Below, one piece after another: positions 8,402 to 16,945 of a DNA stretch of 64,000 bases. Numbering within the stretch: the stretch's first letter is position 1; every line of letters starts with the position of its first letter. A model generated the notes under the pieces. It saw nothing but the letters and a program-made list of their open reading frames with translations. It ran no database searches and was not told where the DNA came from. The stretch comes from CAVVFX01 sp963747535. Lineage in GTDB: Bacteria; Acidobacteriota; Terriglobia; Bryobacterales; Bryobacteraceae. The stretch lies in assembly GCA_963747535.1 (NCBI GenBank), contig CAVVFX010000007.1:62001-126000 (forward strand), in the 5' to 3' direction. Position numbers and translations under genes: made by a program.

Positions 8402-9987
8402 CGTTGCGAGCAAAGCTAATTCCGCTGCTGCTTCTGATGACCGCTCCCTTGCTGAGCCAGGTAACGTACGACCGTATTCTGCACGCCGAAAAGGAGCCGG
8501 GTAACTGGCTGACTTACTCCGGCAACTACTCCGGACAACGCTACGCCCCGCTCGATCAGATTGACGCCGGCAACGTCGCGCGTCTCAAGCTCGCATGGCT
8601 TTATCAGGCTGCGGAGATGCACAAGTTCGAGACCACCCCACTCGTAGTGGACGGCATTATGTACCTGAGCGAGCCGCCGAGCCACGTAACCGCTCTCGAT
8701 ACCCGCACCGGCCGAGTGCTGTGGAAATATCGCCGCATTGTGCCCCAGGACGTGCGGGTGTGTTGCGGGCAAGTGAATCGTGGCGTCGCCGCACTCGACG
8801 ACCTCCTCTTCATCGGCACTGTCGACGCCCACCTGGTGGCACTGGACGCGAAGACCGGCATGATTCGTTGGGATATCGCTGTGGCTGACTACAAGCAAGG
8901 CTATTCGCTCACCTCGGCACCGCTTGCCGTGAAGGACAAGATCATTATCGGAATGGCCGGCGGAGAGTACGGAGTGCGTGGCTTTCTGGATGCCTACAAC
9001 GCCCATACCGGCAAACAGGCCTGGCATTTCCAGACCGTGCCGGGGCCCGGCGAACCCGGCCACGAGACCTGGGACGGCGATAGCTGGAAGACTGGCTCGG
9101 CGACCACCTGGGTCACGGGCTCCTACGATCCTGGCCAGAACCTGGTCTACTGGGGCACCGGAAATCCCGGGCCGGACTGGAACGGCGTGGCGCGCAAGGG
9201 CGACAACCTCTATTCCGACTGCCTGATTGCGCTCGACGCCGATACCGGCAAACTCAAGTGGCATTTTCAGTTCACTCCGCACGATGATCACGATTGGGAC
9301 TCCGTACAGGTTCCTGTGCTCGTAGATGGAGATTTCCGCGGGCAGCCGCGCAAAATGGTGCTGTTCGGTAACCGCAACGGCTTCTACTACGTGCTCGACC
9401 GCGTGTCCGGGAAGTATCTGGCGTCGCGAGAGCTGTCGAAGCAAACCTGGGCGCGCGGCATCGACGACAACGGGCGTCCCATGCAGGTTGCGGGAAAATC
9501 TCCGAGCGTAGAGGGCACGGTGGTGTATCCAGCGGTGGCCGGATCGACTAACTGGTTTAGCCCGTCGTTCAGCCCCAAGCTCAACCTGTTCTACGTGGCA
9601 GTGCGCGAGCAAGGCGGAGTCTACTTCGAGGGGGAGGCCGACTATAAGTCCGGCACGCTGTTCAACGCCGGCGGATTCCGGGTGGTTCCCGACGAAGAGG
9701 GGTGGGGAGCGGTCCGCGCCCTGAAGCCGCAGACCGGCGAGGTGCAATGGGAGTTCAAGCTGCAAGCTCCACCTTGGGCCGGTGTGATGTCGACTGCCGG
9801 AGGGCTGGTGTTCGGCGGCACGCCCCAAGGGGAGTTCTTCGCGCTCGACGCCGCGAATGGCAAGTCACTATGGAATTTCGAGACCGGTGGCGACATTCAC
9901 GCCAACCCCATCAGCTACCTGAGTGGTGGCCGGCAGCAGGTGGCGATCGCATCCGGCCATGCCATTCTTGCGTTCGCGTTGCCGTAG
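8398..9987 (+). CDS. PQQ-dependent alcohol/aldose dehydrogenase, exported
   Basis: 529 residues with a signal peptide (about 1-20) and an eight-bladed beta-propeller of the quinoprotein dehydrogenase family. The vicinal Cys pair Cys122-Cys123 in VCCGQVNRG matches the disulfide that stacks on PQQ in methanol/ethanol dehydrogenases. WGTGNPGPDWNG carries the expected Ca-ligand Asn, and HDDHDWDSVQ the catalytic Asp. There is no fused haem domain; electrons probably pass to the dihaem cytochrome encoded by the overlapping upstream gene. It oxidises an alcohol or sugar in the periplasm. The substrate cannot be told from sequence. Confidence 0.92.
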   Translation: MTLRAKLIPLLLLMTAPLLSQVTYDRILHAEKEPGNWLTYSGNYSGQRYAPLDQIDAGNVARLKLAWLYQAAEMHKFETTPLVVDGIMYLSEPPSHVTALDTRTGRVLWKYRRIVPQDVRVCCGQVNRGVAALDDLLFIGTVDAHLVALDAKTGMIRWDIAVADYKQGYSLTSAPLAVKDKIIIGMAGGEYGVRGFLDAYNAHTGKQAWHFQTVPGPGEPGHETWDGDSWKTGSATTWVTGSYDPGQNLVYWGTGNPGPDWNGVARKGDNLYSDCLIALDADTGKLKWHFQFTPHDDHDWDSVQVPVLVDGDFRGQPRKMVLFGNRNGFYYVLDRVSGKYLASRELSKQTWARGIDDNGRPMQVAGKSPSVEGTVVYPAVAGSTNWFSPSFSPKLNLFYVAVREQGGVYFEGEADYKSGTLFNAGGFRVVPDEEGWGAVRALKPQTGEVQWEFKLQAPPWAGVMSTAGGLVFGGTPQGEFFALDAANGKSLWNFETGGDIHANPISYLSGGRQQVAIASGHAILAFALP

Positions 9988-10041
9988 CCAGTATCTACTT
10001 GCAAGAATTGGCGTCTTTACGCCCGCGGCCTGGCAACAACT

Positions 10042-10151
10042 TCAAAGCTACAGTCTACGGCTGCTGTGCAGCAGGGCAGACCACAAAAGACGATGGTCTG
10101 CCCCACGGTTGGGCGTTATACTTACTCAACGAAATTCCAACTCAGGACACT
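10042..10151 (+). repeat. MITE-like repeat, copy 1 (left end lost)
   Basis: Matches the complete copy at 29067-29197 from the TCTACGGCTG segment to the right terminus. The core hairpin GGCAGACCA / TGGTCTGCC lies at 10075-10102. The distance from core to right end is 76 bp in both copies. The left terminal repeat is not recognisable. Just upstream, 10000-10018 shares an ACTTGC-AATTGGCGT phrase with 23477. Confidence 0.75.
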
Positions 10152-10178
10152 GGCTGCCGCGCGCATCCCAGACGCGGA

Positions 10179-11504
10179 TTAAAGAGAGGCGAGCGAACCG
10201 TCGGCATGGAAGGCCGGCGGAAATGGTTTGGTCCCCTGGAACGGGTACTTCTTCAAAACCGCCTCGTTGACTTCGAAGCCGAGCCCCGGTTTTTGCGGCA
10301 ACGGATAACGGCCTTCCACCATCCGCATCGCCGCGAACCCCATAAGGTCCTGCCACACATCGTTGATTTCCTTCGATTGCACCGCGCCGCAGATCTCCTG
10401 CGCCAGGAAGTTCGGTATGGCCGCGTCCACGTGCAGGCTGGCGATTCCGCCGATGGGCCCCTCACAGGCATGCGGCGCCATCCGTATCCCTGCCGCGTCC
10501 GCTAACGCAGCCACTTTCCAAAGCGCCGTTATACCGCCGACGTGCGCGATATCCGGCTGCAAAACATCCACAATTCCGAGGTCGATCAGCTCATTGAAAC
10601 CATAGGCGGCGATCAAACGCTCCCCGGTGGCGAGCGGCGTGGTGGACTTCCTCGCCGCGCGCTGCATGGCGCGGATGTTCTCCGGCGGGCACACCTCTTC
10701 CGCGAAGAACAAGTGAAACGGCTCGATCTCGCGAAGCAGCATGGCCGCCACGGTGGGACTGGGCCGTGCATGGAAATCCACGGCGAAATCAATGTCAGGC
10801 CCCAACCCTTCCCGGAGAGTCTCCATGGATTTCACGGCGCGCGTAATCTTGGCGTTGGTCTCGATCCATTCCGTCAAATCCGGTAACTGAAACTTGAGCG
10901 CGGTCACGCCCGCCGCCTTCGTCTGGTCGCGTAATTCGCGTGCGGCATCGAGCGTCCATGCCTCCGCGTGATAATACCCACGCACGCCGCGCGCATCCAC
11001 CGGTCCGCCCAGAAGCTGGTAAACCGGCATGCCCAGCACTTTACCGCGGATGTCCCAGAGGGCTTGATCGATCCCCGAGATGGCCGAACCCAGTACCGGG
11101 CCACCACGATAGAAACTGCCGATGTACATTAACTGGTACAGGTGCTCGGACTGCATCGGGTCGCTGCCGACGATGAAGTCGCGCAGGTCGTTTACGCACG
11201 CCATGGCGGCGGACGCCTTGCCTTCCAGCGTCGCCTCTCCCCAACCCACCACGCCCTGGTTGGTTTCCAGCTTGACGAAAACGTACGGACGGTCGGAACG
11301 GGCAATCTTCGGATCGAGAGTAATCCCGAAGACTTTCATATCGGTGACGCGCAGCTTGGAGCCGACGTCCTTGAATACGTCCGATCCCGGAGGCATGGCG
11401 GACGCCGGTGCCATGGCGCAGCCGCAGCCGATCCCACGATGGCTCTGCTGACCTCGCAGACTCGCGGCCGCGGCAAATGATCCTAGAAACTCGCGCCTTT
11501 TCAT
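10179..11504 (-). CDS. Enolase-superfamily dehydratase (galactonate dehydratase-like), exported
   Basis: 441 residues beginning MKRREFLGSF, a Tat-type RRxFL leader. Mandelate racemase/muconate lactonising enzyme family. The metal ligands are intact: Asp in AVDFHARPSP, Glu in FFAEEVCPPEN and Glu in LATGERLIA. The DFHxR pattern and the catalytic His in MAPHACEGPIGG match galactonate/aldonate dehydratases, which turn sugar acids into 2-keto-3-deoxy acids. The start codon overlaps the stop of the preceding enolase-like gene by 4 bp, so the two are translated together. Export of such an enzyme is unusual but recurs at 23626-24882. Confidence 0.88.
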   Translation of the reverse strand: MKRREFLGSFAAAASLRGQQSHRGIGCGCAMAPASAMPPGSDVFKDVGSKLRVTDMKVFGITLDPKIARSDRPYVFVKLETNQGVVGWGEATLEGKASAAMACVNDLRDFIVGSDPMQSEHLYQLMYIGSFYRGGPVLGSAISGIDQALWDIRGKVLGMPVYQLLGGPVDARGVRGYYHAEAWTLDAARELRDQTKAAGVTALKFQLPDLTEWIETNAKITRAVKSMETLREGLGPDIDFAVDFHARPSPTVAAMLLREIEPFHLFFAEEVCPPENIRAMQRAARKSTTPLATGERLIAAYGFNELIDLGIVDVLQPDIAHVGGITALWKVAALADAAGIRMAPHACEGPIGGIASLHVDAAIPNFLAQEICGAVQSKEINDVWQDLMGFAAMRMVEGRYPLPQKPGLGFEVNEAVLKKYPFQGTKPFPPAFHADGSLASL

Positions 11505-12625
11505 ACCCGTTCCTCGCTATATTGATCGAGCGCTTGTTCGTTCACCTGGATACCCAAGCCTGGCTTATTCAGCAACTGCGCATACCCGTCGACGGCCGTC
11601 TCCACGTTGCCATGAGTCAACTCCGCCCGCATCGCGCGATCCTGCTCCGCCAACGGGCGCGGCACCTGCTGGATGAAAAAGTTCGGCAGGCTGGCGGCCA
11701 GATGGATGGCTGCGACAGTTCCGATCGGGCCGTTATTGTGATAGGGGCCTATCGCTACATAATGTGTCTCCGCCACCGCGGCCATGCGGCGTAGCTTGGG
11801 AATGCTGTTCAACCCTACATCGGGACGCAGAATGTCCACGCACCCCCAGCGCAGCAGGTTCTGGAACGAGGTGACATCGTGGAGATTCCTTCCCAGCCCC
11901 ACGGGCATGACACTCTCATCCGTGATCCTCGAGAGGGCATCGCTGGTCAACACAGCCGTGGGCTCGTCGAGCCAAAGCAGATGCGCGCGCTCTAACGCGG
12001 TCGCGATGAAGCTGGCATCGCCAGGAGTCAACGTGGCGTTCGCGTCCAGGACAAAGTCCGTGTCCGGACCGGCGGCCGCTTTCAGATGTTCCACGCGCTG
12101 CCGGATGTGGTCGACATAGGCTTGCATGCGCCAAAGGGAGTCGCGACCCGGGATCGGGAACGTGAACGCCCGGAACCCTTGTCGCCTGGCCAGACCGAGA
12201 GATTCGATCAGGGCGCCTTCGTCCGCCCCTTCCAGTTGGGCCAAAACCCGGGCCTTGTAGCGGGTCGGTCCGCCGAGATATTGATAGACCGGCACACCGG
12301 TAGACCGCGCGGTCAAATCGAGCATTGCATTGTTGACGGCGGCCTCCAGGGCAGGGAAGCCGTCCAGACGGTGACGAATGAATTCACCGTCCGTAGCGCG
12401 CCTGCCGGTGACAGCGGACCGGACTTCGGCAAGATCCCCGGCGCGTACCGGGCGCCCTTCCCCGTAGCCGGCAACCCCACCCCGGCTATTCAGCCGCGCC
12501 ACGGTGTAGCTGCGGCCTGAAACCGGCTCCCGCATCCGCCAGGCTCGAAATCCCGTAATGGCCAACCGGTCCGAGTCTGCCAGGGCCGGAGCAAAGACCG
12601 GGGAATCCGGCCAGCGCTTCCTCAT
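11501..12625 (-). CDS. Enolase-superfamily protein lacking key active-site residues
   Basis: 374 residues with no leader. The capping domain and barrel of the mandelate racemase family are clear (YQYLGG, FVLDANATL, LWLDEP, PYHNNGPIGT). Two metal ligands are present, Asp194 and Glu221. At the third, the family pattern P-V-x-L-G-E-N-L-H appears as PVGLGRNLHD, so Glu is Arg246. The K-x-K base motif after the second barrel strand is replaced by T-F-P in GFRAFTFPIPG. It is co-translated with the intact enolase gene downstream (4 bp overlap). It may be a non-catalytic partner or a changed enzyme. Confidence 0.8.
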   Translation of the reverse strand: MRKRWPDSPVFAPALADSDRLAITGFRAWRMREPVSGRSYTVARLNSRGGVAGYGEGRPVRAGDLAEVRSAVTGRRATDGEFIRHRLDGFPALEAAVNNAMLDLTARSTGVPVYQYLGGPTRYKARVLAQLEGADEGALIESLGLARRQGFRAFTFPIPGRDSLWRMQAYVDHIRQRVEHLKAAAGPDTDFVLDANATLTPGDASFIATALERAHLLWLDEPTAVLTSDALSRITDESVMPVGLGRNLHDVTSFQNLLRWGCVDILRPDVGLNSIPKLRRMAAVAETHYVAIGPYHNNGPIGTVAAIHLAASLPNFFIQQVPRPLAEQDRAMRAELTHGNVETAVDGYAQLLNKPGLGIQVNEQALDQYSEERV

Positions 12626-12705
12626 GGTGTCCTACCTCCTGAGCGATTATCCGGATTATCCGCGAACTGCGCAACCGCCCAATCCGTAAGGGAGGGTGCC
12701 ATCGA

Positions 12706-14054
12706 CTAGCGCGCGAAGATGTTGATATCCAAAAAGTCGTTGCGGAACTTCCCTTGCGGATCGTACCGGGTTGCCAGTTGGGTGAAATCCGCGAGCTTTT
12801 CATACCTCGCTCGGAGCTCAGCCGGTGGCAGCGTGAACAGCTTGCCCCAATGTGGGCGGGGCTGAAATGGCGAGAGTTCCCTTTCGATGACGGGAAGCAC
12901 GCGCCTGACCGCCGGCCAGTCCGGCTTCCAGGTGAAGTGGAGGGTTACGCTTGGTTGCCGGTAGCAGGTGCTCATCCATAAGTCATCGGCCGCGATGGTG
13001 CGAATCTCCGAGATCAGCAGGTGCGGAGTCACCTGGTCGCGCAAGCGCTCCACCGCCAGAATCGCGTCGACGGCATTGTGCCGGGGCACGAAGTATTCCG
13101 ACTGAAGTTCCTTCCCCGCGCTCGGAGTGAAGCCCATGCGGAAGTGGGGCAGCCGGTCGTACCAGGGGCCCGGCACTCCCATCTGTGCGGTGCAGTTCTC
13201 GGCGGAAAGCTCGGCGATCGGATGAAGATTGCGGGTTGCGAGCTTCGCGCCGAAGAACTCCTGCAGGCGCGGCGAATGACTGCCCGTCTCCGACACGGCT
13301 CTTAATCCAGAGCTCACTGATACGCCGTTGCTGCCAGTCGGTGAACAGACTGACACTGTAGCCGCTCGACTGAATGGTGTCAAAATGATCCTTCATCTGG
13401 TCAAAGGGCAGGTTCTCATATACGTACTGCCGCACCGCATAGGTGGGCTGAATATCGAGAGTGATCCGGGTGATCACGCCGAGAGCGCCGAGTCCGACCA
13501 CGGCTCCTTGGAACACTTCGCCGTCGGACTTAGCGAGAAAGTTTCACGACTTCGCCCGCGGCGGTGACGAATTCGAGTGCGGAGACCGCGGTAGCGAGAT
13601 TGCCGTTCTTCTCGCCCGAGCCGTGGGTCGCGGTGCTGCAGGCCCCGGCGACCGAGATGTGGGGGAGCGAAGCCAGGTTGTGCAGGGCAAAGCCTTTGCC
13701 ATCGAGGTACGGACAGAGTTGGCCGTACGTTATGCCGGCATCGATCGTCACCGTGCGGGCGCCCGCGTCGAGCGCAACCACTTCATGCATGGGCTTCAGC
13801 GACAGAAAGTTATGACGGCTGTCCGCGATGGAGTTGAAGCAGTGGCGAGTGCCGAGCACCTTCACTTTGTCCTGCGACCGCACAAAGGAGCGGACCTGCT
13901 CGACGGAAGCGGCCTCGCGCAGCCGGTCCGTACCATAGGAGAGATTGCCCGCCCAGTTGGTCAGCTTCTCCTTCCCGAGCAAAGCAGAGACCGGCGCGAC
14001 GACTGGGCTCGCCATGGCAGACGAGAGCAGGTTGAGGAAGGTACGTTTGTTCAT
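12706..14054 (-). pseudogene. Alditol/lactone oxidase-like FAD enzyme, broken by two frameshifts
   Basis: Three consecutive minus-strand frames together give one protein of about 445 residues. 14054-13530 encodes a leader (MNKRTFLNLLSS), the FAD-binding GTRHCFNSIADS with the His expected to bind FAD, and SVAGACSTATHGSG. The next frame, about 13526-13295, encodes FQGAVVGLGALGVITRI. The third, about 13295-12706, encodes EFFGAKLATRN through the C-terminal WGKLF and YDPQGKFRNDFL. Each junction is explained by one extra base. The order matches xylitol/alditol oxidases, which oxidise a polyol and make H2O2. Either a recent pseudogene or two assembly errors. It sits 80 bp upstream of the enolase pair. 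Confidence 0.8.
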
Positions 14055-14584
14055 TGACGCTTAGGGATGATATCAAAAAACGTAAAAACATTGGGCCACG
14101 AATGAACACGAATCAACACGAATGCGAGGAATGTGCTTTTCGGGGTGCACAAGAGGGGCGAGAGGTGCCCGCAACTCTGCGAATCGAAGCCAATTCTGGC
14201 TAAGTGGTTGTGATTGGTTTGGGTTATACGGGGGGATTTGCCGAAGCAGAGATTTCTCGTTTGTGCATCTTTGTGCACGGAGCGCGGAAATGATGGCGGG
14301 TGCACAAGGTTGGCGGTGACGGATTTTGGCATAGGCATCCCCTCAAATTTGTAACGGCCGCAGGCGCAGCGACCGGCTGACGGCAGACCTTGGCCCATCT
14401 GCTTTCAGGTTGACACGGACGGACACGCTCTCTGGGCGCCCGGCGTCTAGGTCGTTGTCGTCAAAGGTTGGAATGCCCGAAAGAGTTGGTTACCGTTAAG
14501 CGTACGCTTCTGCGGGCAGGCAAGCAGCTATTGGCCACCACCATGCGTTAAGTGAGCTGCATGGAAAAGGGCTAAGATATCGTC
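14055..14584. other. Intergenic region between divergent genes, no gene seen (530 bp)
   Basis: Contains three 10-bp units of a CACGAATNAA repeat at 14097-14126 and a CCATGCGTTAAGTGA phrase at 14541-14555 that recurs at 53792. GTGCAC-rich segments recur around 14150, 14265 and 14300. No open frame here has a recognisable domain. It should carry promoters for the genes on both sides. Confidence 0.5.
14097..14126 (+). repeat. Short tandem repeat, three 10-bp units
   Basis: Three adjacent units CACGAATGAA, CACGAATCAA and CACGAATGCG. Function unknown. Read on the minus strand it gives TTCGTGTTnATTCGTG. Confidence 0.7.
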
Positions 14585-15937
14585 ATGCTCTCCCGCTCGA
14601 CCCACACGATTGCGCGATGCGCGTTCGCCGGGATACTCACTTGCTGCTTCGCGCCTGGACAGAACACCCCTCCGCCTGCTCCGGCCGCCAGGAAAACTCC
14701 GCCGTCCGAAGTCGCGGGTATTCCCGTCAACTACGACGAAGCCAAAGTCGGGTCGTATACACTACCGAACCTGCTGGTACTCGCTAACGGCAAACCCGTT
14801 CGTGACGCCAGGACCTGGACCGAAAAGCGGCGGCCCGAAATCGTCCGGCTCTTTGAGGAGAACCAGTATGGCCGGGCTCCCGGCCGCCCGAAGGACATGA
14901 GCTTCGACGTGTTCGATCAGGGCACGCCTGCAATGAATGGGACCGCTCTGCGGAAACAGGTGACGATTTACTTTTCGGCGGACAAGAAGGGGCCTAGAGA
15001 GGACCTCGTGATCTACGTTCCGGCCAACGCCGTCAAACCCGTTCCGCTGCTGCTCGCGATCAATTTTTCTCCGAATTCCGCTATCTTCGACGATCCAGGC
15101 ATCCGGCTCGGCGAAATGTGGAGCCGCGACAAGAAGAGAGTCCCGGCGACACGCGGCGGAGGCCTGGGCCGGATGAAGATCGACGACTTGCTTGCCAAAG
15201 GCTTTGGAGTAGCCGGCATTTATTATGGAGATATCGAACCGGACTTTATCGGCGGCGTCGGACTTGGTGTACGGGCAAAGTATCTGAAGCCAGGGCAAAC
15301 TGAACCCGCGCCGGATGAATGGGGCGCGATCAGTGCATGGGCGTGGGGCATGAGCCGGGCGATGGATTACCTGGAGACCGACAAGTCCGTCGACGCGACA
15401 CGGGTTGCGATTTACGGAGTCTCGCGGCTGGGAAAGACGGTGATGTGGGCTGGAGCCCGCGATACCCGGTTTGCGATGGTCATCGCGAGTTGCTCCGGGG
15501 AGGGCGGCGCGGCCCTCAGCCGCCGCAATTACGGCGAGACGATTGCGCACCTGACCGCGCCTACGCGGTATCCGTATCAGTTCGCAGGGAACTATGGGAA
15601 GTTCGCCACTCACGTCGATCAGTTTCCGGTGGACGCGCACATGCTTGTTGCCCTCATCGCACCCAGACCGCTATTTCTGCAGACGGGCGACGGCGACCTC
15701 TGGTCGGACCCCAAAGGCGAGTTTCTCGCTGCGGTCGCGGCAGAGCCGGTCTACCGTCTGTTCGGCAAGGAGGGGCTCGGTACCGAAACGATGCCTCCAG
15801 CCGGGCAGCCAATCCTGCACGATATCGCGTTCCACATGCATGCGGGCGGGCACGGCACCATGCCGGGCGATTGGCCGTATTTCGAGAAGTTCATGCTGAT
15901 GCATTTTTATCCCGGGGGAACGGCGGGTTCGTTCTGA
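14585..15937 (+). CDS. Glucuronoyl esterase-like carbohydrate esterase (CE15), exported
   Basis: 450 residues with an N-terminal signal peptide (to about 25) and a Pro-rich linker. CE15 enzymes cut the ester between glucuronoyl side chains of xylan and lignin alcohols. The family nucleophile motif G-x-S-R-x-G is present as YGVSRLGK, Ser280. The ASCSGEGGAALSRRNYGE segment after it and the late HMHAGGHG with the catalytic His are also typical. It stands alone, with divergent transcription from the oxidase/enolase cluster and a 20-bp hairpin after its stop. This is one of the clearest plant-cell-wall functions in the window. Confidence 0.87.
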   Translation: MLSRSTHTIARCAFAGILTCCFAPGQNTPPPAPAARKTPPSEVAGIPVNYDEAKVGSYTLPNLLVLANGKPVRDARTWTEKRRPEIVRLFEENQYGRAPGRPKDMSFDVFDQGTPAMNGTALRKQVTIYFSADKKGPREDLVIYVPANAVKPVPLLLAINFSPNSAIFDDPGIRLGEMWSRDKKRVPATRGGGLGRMKIDDLLAKGFGVAGIYYGDIEPDFIGGVGLGVRAKYLKPGQTEPAPDEWGAISAWAWGMSRAMDYLETDKSVDATRVAIYGVSRLGKTVMWAGARDTRFAMVIASCSGEGGAALSRRNYGETIAHLTAPTRYPYQFAGNYGKFATHVDQFPVDAHMLVALIAPRPLFLQTGDGDLWSDPKGEFLAAVAAEPVYRLFGKEGLGTETMPPAGQPILHDIAFHMHAGGHGTMPGDWPYFEKFMLMHFYPGGTAGSF

Positions 15938-15953
15938 GATCGAGAACAGGAAT

Positions 15954-15973
15954 GGTCGAGACGAATCTCGACC
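15954..15973 (+). terminator. Perfect hairpin after the CE15 gene
   Basis: GGTCGAGA-CGAA-TCTCGACC: an 8-bp perfect stem with a 4-base loop, 17 bp after the stop codon. It has no T-run, so it may be a 3' stability element or a Rho-dependent end rather than an intrinsic terminator. Confidence 0.4.
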
Positions 15974-16039
15974 CTCAAGGCTGAAGCCTGCGCCACGAGC
16001 CCGCCTTCAATATAAAATTTCAGATATAATTCCAGGAAG

Positions 16040-16909
16040 ATGAGGAAGCAGGTTCGGGTTGGAATCGGGTTGTTCGTTACGTGTGCCGGTCTGGCGGCTG
16101 CCGCTGCCCGCGACGTGACGTGGGCCACGGCAGGATTTCTGAAACTTCCAGCTTCAGCTGAGGTAGGCGCGATGTCGGCCGTTGCGGTGGACCGCGCGCA
16201 TGGTTTCGTCTACGTCCTGCACCGCGGCGGTACGCCATTGCTGCAGTTTGACTCGAAAGGCAATTATCTGAACGGATGGGGCCGCGGCTTGTTCAAAGTT
16301 CCACACGGTATGCGGGTGGATGCGGCAGGCAATCTCTGGATTACCGATAACGGTGCCAGCGCGGTGCAGAAGTTCTCCCCTGCAGGCAAGGTGCTGGCCA
16401 CTATCAGTGAGGCGAATGGGAAGCTGAAGTCTCCCGATGACCTGGTGATCGCTTCGAATGGCGATCTCTTCATCGCCGATACGGGCAATGGCCGAATCGT
16501 GCATCTCTCTTCCGAGGGCAGGTTCATTTCAGAGTTCGGTGCGAAAGGTAAAGGGCCGGGACAGTTCACTACGGCGCATGGTCTTGCCATCGATGGTAAG
16601 GACAACATCTATGTCGCCGATCGAGGCAACGACCGGGTAGAGGTTTTCACTCCGGACGGGAAATTTGTTGCGGAATGGAGCGGCTTCGGCAACCCCTTTG
16701 GGCTGCTCGCGTGGCGCAACGAAGTTTTTGTCTCCGAAGGAGATCAGAATAAGATCATAGAACTCGGGCCCAAAGGCGAGATCGTCCGGACATGGGGAAA
16801 CCCGGAATTGCTGCAGTTACCGCACCTCATGGACTACAGCGCAGATGGGATTCTCTACATTACGGAGGTCAATGGCAAGCGAGTGCAGATGTTTCGCGCC
16901 ATCGAATAG
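16040..16909 (+). CDS. Exported NHL-repeat beta-propeller protein
   Basis: 289 residues with a signal peptide (about 1-22), then NHL-type repeats, for example GMRVDAAGNLWITDNGASAV, DDLVIASNGDLFIADTGNGR and HGLAIDGKDNIYVADRGNDR. These build a six-bladed propeller. The closest functional relatives are peptidyl-alpha-hydroxyglycine lyase-like and ligand-binding propellers, but no catalytic residues can be assigned safely. Starts after AGGAAG. It lies 36 bp upstream of the DUF1549/1553 gene and probably leads that operon. A similar protein is encoded at 40626-41537. Confidence 0.82.
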   Translation: MRKQVRVGIGLFVTCAGLAAAAARDVTWATAGFLKLPASAEVGAMSAVAVDRAHGFVYVLHRGGTPLLQFDSKGNYLNGWGRGLFKVPHGMRVDAAGNLWITDNGASAVQKFSPAGKVLATISEANGKLKSPDDLVIASNGDLFIADTGNGRIVHLSSEGRFISEFGAKGKGPGQFTTAHGLAIDGKDNIYVADRGNDRVEVFTPDGKFVAEWSGFGNPFGLLAWRNEVFVSEGDQNKIIELGPKGEIVRTWGNPELLQLPHLMDYSADGILYITEVNGKRVQMFRAIE

Positions 16910-16945
16910 GCGATCGAATCAGACGATGATTAGAAGGATCCGACG

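Noticed and set aside
8416..9828. 470-codon minus-strand open frame
   Set aside because: Antisense to the PQQ dehydrogenase, which has catalytic motifs and a coupled upstream gene.
12706..14054. Programmed frameshifting in the alditol-oxidase-like gene
   Set aside because: No slippery heptamer or downstream structure at either junction; plain one-base insertions or sequence errors explain it better.
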